Assembly: GCA_030681475.1 (NCBI GenBank) | Contig: JAUXWT010000100.1 | Span: 37,991 to 101,990 of the forward strand | DNA from: Bacteroidales bacterium | GTDB lineage: Bacteria; Bacteroidota; Bacteroidia; Bacteroidales; FEN-979 | Direction of reading: 5' to 3' | Length of the DNA: 64,000 nucleotides | Shown: positions 16,552 through 24,768 of the stretch, piece after piece | Position numbering within the stretch: position 1 is the stretch's first letter | Layout: every line of letters begins with the position of its first letter | Notes under the pieces: generated by a model | What the model was told of the DNA's origin: nothing | The model's input: the letters and a program-made list of their open reading frames with translations, nothing else | Databases searched by the model: none | Position numbers and translations under genes: made by a program

Positions 16552-18238
16552 TAACAGATACTTTACGGGAATAAACCTCCGTGCCTGTGTTCACCTGCAA
16601 GATATAAACGCCAGGCTGTAAATTGCTGTTATCCAGTTTGGTTGTGTGTTGGCCGGCATTCATATATCCCAATAAACGTGAGTTTACCAATTGTCCGAAT
16701 GCACTGTAAAGGCTCATTTGTACATCGCCACTTTGCTTCATGTAAAATGAAACCCTGGCGGGACCATCCATTGGATTCGGGTAAACGATCAAAGGATTGC
16801 GAATGCTGACTTCCGAAACAGACACAGGGGCCTCCATCCGGAATTCACTGAGTTCGGAATACCCGAATGATCCACCTTGTTTGATGGTAGCGCCATTTGA
16901 GGAAACCTCATAGCCGCCATTGCCGTTGCTGCAGCAAATGCCATTGCCGCCGGTATCTTTGATGGTAAAGGAATAACAGTCGGCCTGCGGCATGGTGTAG
17001 GTTTGCTGGTAAAGTTTGTTCGCTTCGGGATATGGCCCGCCGCTGGCCACCACAACGTCCAGTGAGTTCTTAATTTCCCAGGTCGTTTCCTGCGGTGAAT
17101 TATCGGTTCTTATTGCAACTTTTATCTGGGCGGTTGAAAGTGGGGCGGGAGTGAAGTTGAATTCAAGGGTGTCATTTTTCGGATACTGGTCTGAAGTGTT
17201 GTTCGGATCAGTGGAATAAACGGTCAGCTTATTCTGGGGAAGAAGGTCGAACAGGTATCCGGGCAGGGTAACCACGGTTTTTTGCATGCTTCCCAGGTTA
17301 CCGTTCCAGGTGAAACTGTTCAAGGCCCCATCATTTATTTTGTATTTGACGGTCATGCTGGTAACAGGATTACTCCCGTTGTTCCTTATTCTTACCTGTG
17401 GTGAAAGATTGTTGTTACAGGTTTTCGGCGGAATATTCACGACGTCAAGCACCTGCAGATCATTATTGTAGGGAAGGGTCAGGGGACCTGCCGAACTGTT
17501 GGCGGTCTGATAGATCTCTTTGGTGCCTTTATCCTGGACAAATCCTACCGATGCAACCTCCGCAAAGCTATACACTGTACCTACTTTCCACATACCTTCA
17601 ATCAATACGTAATCGCCCGTAACCATCGACAGCGGTAAAGTAGTGCCACCGGAACCGGGCAGCATTTTCTTCATCACGTTATAGAAATCACGTTCGCCGT
17701 TTGAACTTGCGCAAGGGGCGTAGGCAAAGTGTATCCACTTTTCGATGATAACGTTATGAGCCGTCATGCTTGCACTCACATTCTGCGTGCATTTAACGAG
17801 TATGGTTGAGAAAACAGTGTCCTGGCCGGTTGAAACCTGGTGCTGTAACTGGATCTCAAATGGAGAGGGAACAGCTAACCTGTTGTCAATGGTTGCCATG
17901 TTCCATCCACCGGCGCTTCCATTGTAATAATTCCCGTCAAGCACCGAATAAGGGACATACATGTTCGTGGGCGCCATGTAGTAACTGACCCGTGTTGATG
18001 CCTCGCCGGGATTGTCCAAATTCATCGGATCGCCGGCAACTGGCCAGTTCACATGATAGTAGATCGACGTGAATTTGTCAGGATTTTGCGTCTGCCAGGT
18101 ATGAAACTGTGCGTTCTTACTAACGCAAGGGCCACATGTTGCCGAGGTGAACTCCTCCAGCATCACCAATCGTGGAGACTGGGAATATCCTGCATAAAGA
18201 AAACAGGAACATGCAAAAAACAGTATAAGTTTTTTCAT
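16544..18238 (-). CDS. Omp28-related protein with T9SS type A sorting domain
   Basis: This 564-residue secreted protein has a signal peptide (MKKLILFFACSCFLYAGYSQ). The N-terminal domain is thioredoxin-like, as in the Omp28-related family, with EEFTSATCGPCVSKN carrying Cys35 and Cys38 (CxxC). A middle region has beta-sandwich-like stretches including a Cys-rich GNGICCSNGNGGYE loop (about 425-445). The last ~80 residues are a type A sorting domain: IVYPNPMDGPAR, LYSAFGQLV and NLQPGVYILQVNT. It should be exported by the type IX system and held at or released from the surface. The redox role of the CxxC pair is an inference. Confidence 0.88.
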   Translation of the reverse strand: MKKLILFFACSCFLYAGYSQSPRLVMLEEFTSATCGPCVSKNAQFHTWQTQNPDKFTSIYYHVNWPVAGDPMNLDNPGEASTRVSYYMAPTNMYVPYSVLDGNYYNGSAGGWNMATIDNRLAVPSPFEIQLQHQVSTGQDTVFSTILVKCTQNVSASMTAHNVIIEKWIHFAYAPCASSNGERDFYNVMKKMLPGSGGTTLPLSMVTGDYVLIEGMWKVGTVYSFAEVASVGFVQDKGTKEIYQTANSSAGPLTLPYNNDLQVLDVVNIPPKTCNNNLSPQVRIRNNGSNPVTSMTVKYKINDGALNSFTWNGNLGSMQKTVVTLPGYLFDLLPQNKLTVYSTDPNNTSDQYPKNDTLEFNFTPAPLSTAQIKVAIRTDNSPQETTWEIKNSLDVVVASGGPYPEANKLYQQTYTMPQADCYSFTIKDTGGNGICCSNGNGGYEVSSNGATIKQGGSFGYSELSEFRMEAPVSVSEVSIRNPLIVYPNPMDGPARVSFYMKQSGDVQMSLYSAFGQLVNSRLLGYMNAGQHTTKLDNSNLQPGVYILQVNTGTEVYSRKVSVIK

Positions 18239-18350
18239 AATAAAAGGATTTGCTTTTAACCATTACAAATATATCAAATATTATGGCCGGATATCTTCTC
18301 TGGAGAAAAAAATCGTAACTTTGCTGAATAACTCCGAAAAAAATATACTT

Positions 18351-19094
18351 ATGAAAAGTCTGACACTGACCTTTTGCTTGTTCGCGGCAATTGCTTTTTA
18401 TGGTTATTCTCAAAACCTGATGCTGTCTGACAACAATGGCCCGATCGCAGCAAATTCAACCATTATTCAGGCCGGCACTCCTGAAAGTACGGAGCTGATC
18501 ACCTATCTTAATGTTAAAAACACAGGGAGCAACACCCTCAATATACTGTGTAAAAAAGTTGAATTGAAAATAATCGATTCAACTGAAGTTGCCATATGTT
18601 GGGCAGGTGGCTGTTATTCATCAACCACTTTTGTTTCGCCAAATGCCCAGGCCATTGCGGCCGGTGAAACCATCACTGATTTTTCGGGACATTACTCACA
18701 AATTGCCTTCAGACCTATTAAATCGGGCGAGAGTGTGGTACGGTGGGTTTTCTATGACCAGTCAAATGTGAACGATTCAGTGAGTTTGACGGTAAAATAC
18801 ACCACCTATCCATTGGGTATTGACCAGAAGAAGGCCAGCCAGGGGGCGCTTTCGAATATTTATCCGAATCCGGCATCCGCGGTTGCCAGGATCAGCTGTT
18901 CAGTTCCTCCCGGATCAAATGGGACGATAATCATCCGCGACATGTTGGGAACATCTATACTTGCACAAGCTCTTCCGGCCAATTCCGGCTACGTAACCAT
19001 CAATACCACCAATCTGAGTGACGGAATTTATTTCTGTACACTTTTGGTAGATGGTTCTACAAGCCAGACTAAAAAGCTGATCGTAAAGCATTGA
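18351..19094 (+). CDS. small T9SS type A sorting domain protein
   Basis: This 247-residue secreted protein of unknown function starts at the ATG at 18351, where the signal peptide MKSLTLTFCLFAAIAFYGYS begins. A TTG at 18321 is in frame but lies on the -7 element TAACTTTG (18316-18323). One N-terminal beta-rich domain (about 20-155) contains a pair of Cys in CWAGGCYS and resembles ligand-free Ig-like folds, without a family I can name. The C-terminal ~75 residues are a type A sorting domain (NIYPNPASAVARIS, IRDMLGTS, NLSDGIYFCTLLVD). It is divergent from the Omp28-type gene. Confidence 0.82.
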   Translation: MKSLTLTFCLFAAIAFYGYSQNLMLSDNNGPIAANSTIIQAGTPESTELITYLNVKNTGSNTLNILCKKVELKIIDSTEVAICWAGGCYSSTTFVSPNAQAIAAGETITDFSGHYSQIAFRPIKSGESVVRWVFYDQSNVNDSVSLTVKYTTYPLGIDQKKASQGALSNIYPNPASAVARISCSVPPGSNGTIIIRDMLGTSILAQALPANSGYVTINTTNLSDGIYFCTLLVDGSTSQTKKLIVKH

Positions 19095-19135
19095 TCCGTT
19101 CCGGATACCGGTGAAACCGAAATCCGCTTCGGATT
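19094..19135. terminator. paired hairpins between convergent genes
   Basis: Two small hairpins with almost the same arms lie here: ATCCG/CGGAT (19094-19106) and AATCCG/CGGATT (19121-19135). They sit exactly between the convergent T9SS cargo gene and metK. They may serve as a bidirectional terminator, but no long T-run follows. Confidence 0.35.
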
Positions 19136-20477
19136 ATAACCCAAATTCTTTTTTAAGTTTGACTACATAATCAAGCTTTTCCCAGGCAAAGAATGTTATC
19201 TTTTTCTTGTAAACATCCTTTCCGTTTCCATCAACTTTCCTGGGTTTTGAACCATTAACAGGATAAAAAACTTCAACCTCCTTCGCGTAGTGATCACGAC
19301 CGAAATGGCCATAGGATGCCGTTGGCTGGTAAATAGGATTCTTCAGGCCGAAACGTTCAACGATCGCGTAAGGACGCATATCGAATAATTTATTGATCTT
19401 TTCGGCTATCAGACTGTCCGGTAAAATCTTTCCCTTTTTATCTTTCACTCTGGCCGTGCCAAAGGTATTGACATAAAGTCCGACAGGCTGTGCAACGCCA
19501 ATTGCATAGGCAACCTGGATGATCACCTGGTCGGCAACACCTGCAGCGACCATATTCTTTGCAATATGCCGGGCAGCATAAGCAGCCGAACGGTCAACCT
19601 TTGAAGGGTCCTTTCCCGAAAAAGCGCCGCCGCCATGAGCCCCGTGACCGCCATAGGTGTCAACAATGATCTTCCGGCCGGTGAGACCGGTATCGCCATG
19701 GGGTCCGCCGATGACGAATTTTCCGGTAGGGTTCACATGAAGTTTGAAGTCATTTTGAAAGAGCTTTTGGATTTTGACAGGCAGGGTCTTTTTAACCCTG
19801 GGAATGAGAATTTTCTGAACATCATCCCTGATCTTGTCCTGCATGGCCTTTTCAGCGATTTTTTCAGCTTTAGCTGTTTTTCCGGCAGGTTGGATGAACT
19901 CGTCATGCTGGGTGCTCACCACGATGGTATTTATGCGTAACGGTTTCCCGTGGTCATCATATTCAATGGTGACCTGCGATTTGCTGTCGGGTCGCAAATA
20001 CTTCATCTGTTTTCCCTCCCGCCGGATTTCCGCCAATTCCTGAAGGAAAATGTGGGCCAGTTCGATAGACATCGGCATGAGGTTTTCCATTTCATTGCAG
20101 GCGTAACCGAACATCATCCCCTGGTCGCCTGCGCCCTGGTCCTCTTTCCTTTCACGCACAACGCCCTGGTTAATATCTGCTGACTGCTCGTGAATGGTGG
20201 AGATCACGCCGCAGGAGTCACTGTCGAAACGATATTCGGCTTTGGTATAACCGATCTCCCGGATCACACGGCGGGCGGTCTCCTGAACATCAACCCATCC
20301 CTGTGTTCTCACTTCACCGCCGCAGACAACAAGCCCGGTAGTCACAAAAGTCTCACATGCCACTTTCGATTCCGGATCCCACTTCATGAACTCATCAAGC
20401 AAGGCATCTGATATCTGGTCGGCCACTTTATCCGGATGTCCCTCTGATACAGACTCCGATGTAAATAAATATCCCAT
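19134..20477 (-). CDS. metK: S-adenosylmethionine synthetase
   Basis: This enzyme makes SAM from methionine and ATP. The 447-residue protein has the N-terminal [17 protein letters not shown], the [12 protein letters not shown] hexa-loop and the phosphate-binding [18 protein letters not shown] with VDRSAAY. It is longer than the ~384-residue E. coli enzyme, with insertions around 170-235 and an extended C-terminus ([11 protein letters not shown]), as in other Bacteroidota. Its leader of about 210 nt carries a SAM-II-like element and a GTTACCCT octamer array, which fits feedback control by its own product. Confidence 0.97.
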   Translation of the reverse strand: MGYLFTSESVSEGHPDKVADQISDALLDEFMKWDPESKVACETFVTTGLVVCGGEVRTQGWVDVQETARRVIREIGYTKAEYRFDSDSCGVISTIHEQSADINQGVVRERKEDQGAGDQGMMFGYACNEMENLMPMSIELAHIFLQELAEIRREGKQMKYLRPDSKSQVTIEYDDHGKPLRINTIVVSTQHDEFIQPAGKTAKAEKIAEKAMQDKIRDDVQKILIPRVKKTLPVKIQKLFQNDFKLHVNPTGKFVIGGPHGDTGLTGRKIIVDTYGGHGAHGGGAFSGKDPSKVDRSAAYAARHIAKNMVAAGVADQVIIQVAYAIGVAQPVGLYVNTFGTARVKDKKGKILPDSLIAEKINKLFDMRPYAIVERFGLKNPIYQPTASYGHFGRDHYAKEVEVFYPVNGSKPRKVDGNGKDVYKKKITFFAWEKLDYVVKLKKEFGL

Positions 20478-20524
20478 AAGAAAAAAATTACGAATTACGA
20501 ATTAAGAATTATAAATGACTTTAT

Positions 20525-20571
20525 ATTACCCTGTTACCCTGTTACCCTGTTACCTTGTCACCCTGTTACTA
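20525..20571. repeat. 8-bp tandem array, GTTACCCT type
   Basis: Units attaccct, gttaccct, gttaccct, gttacctt and gtcaccct run in exact 8-bp phase from 20525 to 20564, then a partial unit. The array lies in the metK leader between the riboswitch candidate and the start codon. A run of attacga/attaaga 7-mers (about 20488-20510) follows it. Confidence 0.88.
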
Positions 20572-20633
20572 AAACAGTTTCAACAAGGATAATAATAACA
20601 AAGAAAAGACTTGACAATTGATTGAAGGAAGGA

Positions 20634-20688
20634 AATGTTGGTTTAGCATTTTTTTCCAGTGGTTGCAATCAATCAAATCTTTCCACTA
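20634..20688 (-). promoter_or_regulatory. candidate SAM-II riboswitch in the metK leader
   Basis: On the minus strand AGTGG (20687-20683) and CCACT (about 20662-20666) can pair as P1. They enclose a loop with GATTTG and then TTGCAA, directly followed by the 3' arm. After an A-rich linker comes TGCTAAACC. Order and spacing agree with the SAM-II (metA/SAM-alpha) consensus GTGG-GATTTG-TTGCA-CCAC-A-rich-GCTAAA. The H-type pseudoknot pairing is short: UUG in the loop against CAA just after GCUAAAC, at positions equivalent to those in the crystallised SAM-II RNA. A longer alternative is ATTGATTG in the loop with CAATCAAT at about 20613-20620. SAM-II is known in Bacteroidota and senses S-adenosylmethionine, which fits its place before metK. 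Confidence 0.62.
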
Positions 20689-20697
20689 TTCAGGTTG

Positions 20698-20726
20698 CAA
20701 AATTAATAAAAATTTTAATTGTCCAA
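20698..20726 (-). promoter_or_regulatory. Bacteroidota-type promoter for metK
   Basis: On the minus strand TTG (20726-20724), an 18-nt spacer and TAATTTTG (20705-20698) match the consensus. Transcription would start near 20690, only a few nucleotides ahead of the riboswitch candidate. The -33 element overlaps the last codons of the HEPN gene. Confidence 0.62.
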
Positions 20727-21122
20727 TGGTGCTTTTAGAAACTGCTCCATTTCTCTGATAAATTCGGTCATCTCACCAAACATCTGTAAAAGTTCCTGCT
20801 TGTCCAGCTCAAAGACTGTTGCATAATCTCCTTTTGTACGAAGATTGTAAGCTTTTGTAATAATCTTGGAAAATTTCACATCTATTTTCCCGGTATGGAT
20901 AAAGGTTTTATTAAACCAACCTAACAATTGTGTATGCTTTGATGACTCAAATTGATATTTCAGGGATAATGCCTGTAACATGTAAAACATGCTGTAATAC
21001 ATCCTGTTCATTGATCCTCGCAGCATGTCGTTCTGTAACAGGAATTCAGCTTCCCGGACAGTTGATTTAGCCTGATCTTCTCGGTAAGTGATAAGTTCTG
21101 ATCTGCTTTCTTCATCAATCAT
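20715..21122 (-). CDS. HEPN domain protein (UPF0332 type)
   Basis: This 135-residue all-helical protein has the core SMNRMYYSMFYMLQALSL, a conserved His in SSKHTQLLGWF and the C-terminal LRTKGDYATVF of the UPF0332 HEPN group. HEPN proteins of this kind usually form a pair with a MNT nucleotidyltransferase. The partner here overlaps it by 4 bp. In characterised MNT/HEPN pairs the HEPN protein is a toxin RNase that is inactivated by AMPylation. The Rx4-6H catalytic motif is not clearly present here, so toxicity is uncertain. An effect on tRNA, as in the best-studied systems, is only an analogy. Confidence 0.82.
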   Translation of the reverse strand: MIDEESRSELITYREDQAKSTVREAEFLLQNDMLRGSMNRMYYSMFYMLQALSLKYQFESSKHTQLLGWFNKTFIHTGKIDVKFSKIITKAYNLRTKGDYATVFELDKQELLQMFGEMTEFIREMEQFLKAPLDN

Positions 21123-21442
21123 GCGTGAATCCCTCTCTCTAAAGCATTAATAATAATTGGTTCTCTCCCTTTCAAGGAATTATTCCGCTCATTTTCCGAT
21201 AAGAGGTGGAGATCAAATAATACCTGGTATTTCAGACCCACATCGAATGCTTTATCAAATATAAGATTCTGATATTTCCAGTCATAATCATTTGATAAGA
21301 CAATCAGAATATCATAATCAGAATCTTCTGCCGAAATTCCGGTGGTTTGAGAACCAAATAGAATCACCTCTTGAATATCATCGCCGAATTGGGCGACCAA
21401 ATATCGCTTCAATTCTATTAAAACCATTTTTGGAGTAAACAT
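21119..21442 (-). CDS. MNT-type nucleotidyltransferase (minimal NTase)
   Basis: This ~107-residue minimal nucleotidyltransferase has the pol-beta core VILFGSQTTGISAEDSDYD, with the GS motif and the two metal-binding Asp residues of SDYDIL. It partners the HEPN gene with an ATGA overlap. The start is placed at the ATG at 21442 (MFTPKMVLIEL). The frame is open back to an ATG at 21541, which overlaps the stop of the T9SS cargo gene, but a -7 element TACCTTTG (21475-21468) lies between, so the longer form would not be made from that promoter. Likely role: antitoxin that modifies the HEPN partner, by analogy with MntA/HepT. Confidence 0.78.
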   Translation of the reverse strand: MFTPKMVLIELKRYLVAQFGDDIQEVILFGSQTTGISAEDSDYDILIVLSNDYDWKYQNLIFDKAFDVGLKYQVLFDLHLLSENERNNSLKGREPIIINALERGIHA

Positions 21443-21537
21443 AATGAAATCAAAATTATTGTGAATACAAAGGTAACAGTTTTTCTTCTGTTCTTTCATT
21501 ACCTTCTCTCTTTCAAAAGGAGGTTTGGAATGAAGTG

Positions 21538-23034
21538 TCATTCTCTAATCCATTTTCCCCTTCCGATAATTCTCCCGTCATGTTCAAACGTGTAGAGATA
21601 CATTCCTTTAGCCAAACCAGGCAGGTCAATTTTTGTTTTTTGCTGTTTGATTTCCGTAAACAATACCGTCCCCCCATTCATATCATACATGCGAAGGGTG
21701 GCCGATTTATATTGGGGCCCAAGTAATGCGATGCAGTATTCACTACCCGGATTCGGTGCAAGTATCGCCTCCGACATCAAATATTTCTGGTTTTCGGGAA
21801 GGGACAAGACTCTGCCAGCCGTGTCAGTTTTCAGGATGAAAATATTAACATGTTTATTGTCTGGCGTCAGGTGGTTAAATCGAGTTCCGACAATTAAAGC
21901 ACCACTCTCCTTCACATCAATTATATCACTTGGGAAATACACGGCATCTCCACCAAATAGCGTATGTCCCTTAATGTTTAAATCGAAATCTGTTTTTAGA
22001 AACTGAACCCAAGTAGGCTTTGTTAAATAAGGATAATTATCAAAATTCATGTTAAAAATACCGGCAAGATAGATTACGGAATTCTTCTTGTCAACGGAGA
22101 CCATCCCTCCACCACGGGAAGGATAAACCAATGTGTCGTAGCTTTCCCAGAATTCCGAGACTTTTATTGTTTTGTTCGAATCATTTACTAAAAAAAGACC
22201 AATATCACGATTATCTGCAGTATGATTTGAAAATGCAGAACCTGTGACGAAAAAGATGGAGTCGTTTAATGGGCTTGCTGATATGTTTACGGTGATCATC
22301 CTTTCAGCGGGTGCTCCATAACGATAATTAAGGTCGCGGTCGAGGCACAAAACATTATTCGTTGAGGTGATGTCGTTAATAATCGGGCCGAAATAGTAAA
22401 CATATATTGTTTCATTTGATTTAACGAAGAAAATATCTTGCGGAACATTCATCGGATAAGTAGACGGATGATGATATCTTCCGATTATATCAAATTGCAG
22501 ATTCAATTTGAGAACGATAAAATCAACTTGGTTTGCTGAAACAGAGTCATATCGGGCAAGTAAATAAAGAATGGAATCATCAACAATTGTTGCTTTCCAG
22601 ACGTTAACCCTCCTGCCAGATTCCATTATAATTTCCTTAGTTTGGATTACCTGAAGTGAATCGTTAATAACAGTGAATGTGAGCATTGACTGAACCGGAT
22701 TGGAATTATCCAATTCTTGGTCTCCGCTTACTACAAATCGGTTTTGGGAACCTGGAAATGGATTTATTGTACCCAGTCGTGATATTTTATTATCTGAATT
22801 AATGTCTAATGTTTGAATTATATTCCCGATGTTGTTGACTTTAACACAATATCCACGTGATTCCACATCATTTGGGCCTTTTGCTCCTACTAATATGAAT
22901 TCCTGATTATTAGTTTGAATCAATTCGCTTATACTTTCCGAGTATTGTGATGGGAAATACTTAAAAAAAGTCGTTTGTGAATAGGATAAGATATTAATTA
23001 TAAGTAGAATAGAAAGACTGAAAATGGATTTCAT
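21538..23034 (-). CDS. T9SS type A sorting domain protein
   Basis: This 498-residue secreted protein has a signal peptide (MKSIFSLSILLIINILSYSQ). The body has beta-propeller-like repeats of hydrophobic strands (FILVGAKGPNDVESRGYCVK, VVSGDQELDN, IYLAGIFNMN), similar to the secreted Bacteroidota proteins annotated as T9SS cargo of unknown function. It ends with a type A sorting domain: ILAPNPGSEYCIAL, LRMYDMNGG and GLAKGMYLYTFEHDG. No enzymatic motif was found. The upstream lipoprotein gene is on the same strand with a 186-bp gap that carries a palindrome. Confidence 0.8.
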   Translation of the reverse strand: MKSIFSLSILLIINILSYSQTTFFKYFPSQYSESISELIQTNNQEFILVGAKGPNDVESRGYCVKVNNIGNIIQTLDINSDNKISRLGTINPFPGSQNRFVVSGDQELDNSNPVQSMLTFTVINDSLQVIQTKEIIMESGRRVNVWKATIVDDSILYLLARYDSVSANQVDFIVLKLNLQFDIIGRYHHPSTYPMNVPQDIFFVKSNETIYVYYFGPIINDITSTNNVLCLDRDLNYRYGAPAERMITVNISASPLNDSIFFVTGSAFSNHTADNRDIGLFLVNDSNKTIKVSEFWESYDTLVYPSRGGGMVSVDKKNSVIYLAGIFNMNFDNYPYLTKPTWVQFLKTDFDLNIKGHTLFGGDAVYFPSDIIDVKESGALIVGTRFNHLTPDNKHVNIFILKTDTAGRVLSLPENQKYLMSEAILAPNPGSEYCIALLGPQYKSATLRMYDMNGGTVLFTEIKQQKTKIDLPGLAKGMYLYTFEHDGRIIGRGKWIRE

Positions 23035-23110
23035 TTTATATGTTTTTGTAAAAATAAATTTGAAATAAACTAAAATAAATGAAAATAAGAGGGTACCTCA
23101 AATGCCACTA

Positions 23111-23178
23111 TTCACCGCTAAGACGCAAAAATATTCACAGAGTTTTAATGCGTTGCATATTAGCATCTTAGCGGTGAA
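23111..23178. repeat. palindromic element with 13-bp perfect arms
   Basis: The sequence ttcaccgctaaga at 23111-23123 has its exact complement at 23166-23178, with a 42-nt interior that holds an acgca / tgcgt pair. It is a REP-like structure. The CGCTAAGACGC core resembles short palindromes I know from many bacterial intergenic regions; the copy number here cannot be checked. It may also end transcription of the lipoprotein gene. Confidence 0.65.
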
Positions 23179-23220
23179 GATAGTTTCCATATTTATAGGA
23201 CCTCCTATAAAATTATGATG

Positions 23221-24162
23221 TTAATCAGGAGGAACTCCTTCATGAAATACTCCGTAATACATCCAGTATGCGTATATATCTGGTAATGGAGGATTTGGCG
23301 GAGGGGTCAAAATCACATCTCGTTTAACATTAACGTGACTGAATGATTTACCTGGAACTAGATTATCATTGATCAAATAATCGAAAACACTCAGATAATA
23401 ATTCAATTCCTGATATCCAATACATGTTAAAGGATTATAAAGACCGTTTGCAAATATCATATAACCCCCAACTGGATTCGATGGGTCGGGATAGGCATAA
23501 GGTTGAAGATAAGCCCACTCAACATCAGTGAAATATCCGAGTTCAGAACTGCCGACTGGATTGTTGAACCTGTTTTGCAGTAAAATTCTTGCATCATAGG
23601 GTGTACCTCCCCCTGTGCAACGACCTGCTTGCATATACCAATACCAATTATCATTCGGCCCAAAAGGTTGATAATTTGTTTCTATAACCTCCTCACCGAT
23701 TGTTGCATCTAAATAAAAAGTTTCACTCCCATCTTTTAAGATAGTCGGGGATACATAAATATCAACAGCATCAGCTTTTATTGTTGAATTACTCCCAATT
23801 GCAGAATCAATTTTATCTTGAAAGGCAGAATAAATCTCATTGATTTGATCAATAGTAATTGAACCATTCATTGGAACAACTGACATTGAATCCTTAATTG
23901 AGAAAGCGTTTATGAATTGGTGAGTATTGTTCGCATTATCCAGATTCAAAAGTCCTTCGGTATACCAGATGGCACTATCCATCTCCATACTACCTGTAGA
24001 TTTTTGTAGCAGGTTGGTTTTAAATGCGAGCAGGATGCGCGTAATACGTGCGTCTTGTGTGTTTTTTTCATTGCTTGCAACAGGCTTCGACTTTTCTTTT
24101 GTACATGCCTGAAATGTTCCGAAAAGGAACATTGTAATTAAAAATATATAAATGGTTTTCAG
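23221..24162 (-). CDS. hypothetical lipoprotein with non-ATG start
   Basis: This protein of about 314 residues has no recognised domain. The signal is KTIYIFLITMFLFGTFQAC, with the lipidated Cys in TFQAC followed by TKEKSKP. The natural start for such a signal would be just before KTIYIF. There the codon is CTG (24162-24160), preceded by A/T-rich sequence, and no ATG occurs between it and an ATG at 24267 that belongs to unrelated upstream frame. The start is therefore CTG or the gene has lost its initiator. The mature part has helical segments early and an aromatic, Pro-rich C-terminal half with a NDNWYWYMQAGRCTGGG stretch. The localisation is inferred to be a membrane surface facing the periplasm or outside. 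Confidence 0.7.
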   Translation of the reverse strand: MKTIYIFLITMFLFGTFQACTKEKSKPVASNEKNTQDARITRILLAFKTNLLQKSTGSMEMDSAIWYTEGLLNLDNANNTHQFINAFSIKDSMSVVPMNGSITIDQINEIYSAFQDKIDSAIGSNSTIKADAVDIYVSPTILKDGSETFYLDATIGEEVIETNYQPFGPNDNWYWYMQAGRCTGGGTPYDARILLQNRFNNPVGSSELGYFTDVEWAYLQPYAYPDPSNPVGGYMIFANGLYNPLTCIGYQELNYYLSVFDYLINDNLVPGKSFSHVNVKRDVILTPPPNPPLPDIYAYWMYYGVFHEGVPPD

Positions 24163-24768
24163 TGAGTTTATAATATTAGTTTTTAATTGGGTTTTGAAAA
24201 TCGGATTGACTAATGATATTAATCCTCGCCCCACAGTTAAAAATATCCGTGGGGCACAAACTTTCAAATTCCCTGCTGCATAACCATGATATAAGGTCAG
24301 TTATCGATTTTTTGTGTTTAAATGCCGCGGTTGCAGAATAGCCGAAAAACCTGTTTTGGTTCCAGAAAAGCCACGAAGTTTTATTTAGCGGGGAAATCTG
24401 TACAAGAAGCAGTTGTCCATTAGCAATACCAGGATTGATTGATTGATTGATTGATTGCATAGGAATAGCTGGTGTTAAAATGTTCAAACATGAATGACCA
24501 GATGATATGAATGCCCGGAGCCATGAAACAGCTTAGAAGTGAATAATATTTGACAGGCAAATATATGGATAATGATTTCCATGTACACGAAAAGTTTTTT
24601 TATTTTTTGGGGGAATTAATGTTGCATTTGAGCAAATTGGGAATTTACAAGTAAATGTTATGGTAAATATTCGTTATAGTTGCAGAAAATCAAGGTTATG
24701 ACTATGAAAAGTGAGACTTAACAGGTACACTTGTCGAAAAAGAAAAGATTTTGAACGATTGGGGATTT
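24163..24768. other. gap with hairpin and GATT microsatellite
   Basis: No convincing gene was found. Position 24228-24255 is a hairpin with 7-bp arms (GCCCCAC / GTGGGGC) and a 14-nt loop. Six GATT units occupy 24433-24456. Minus-strand frames over this region are open for about 100 codons, but they include the microsatellite and have no start context. An A/T-rich stretch follows to the end of gldA. Confidence 0.5.

Noticed and set aside
20477..20688. SAM-I riboswitch before metK
   Set aside because: No AGAGAG-type core or four-way junction could be found; the pattern fits SAM-II instead.
24176..24487. 103-codon minus-strand frame
   Set aside because: It includes the GATT microsatellite and a hairpin, and has no recognisable domain or start context.
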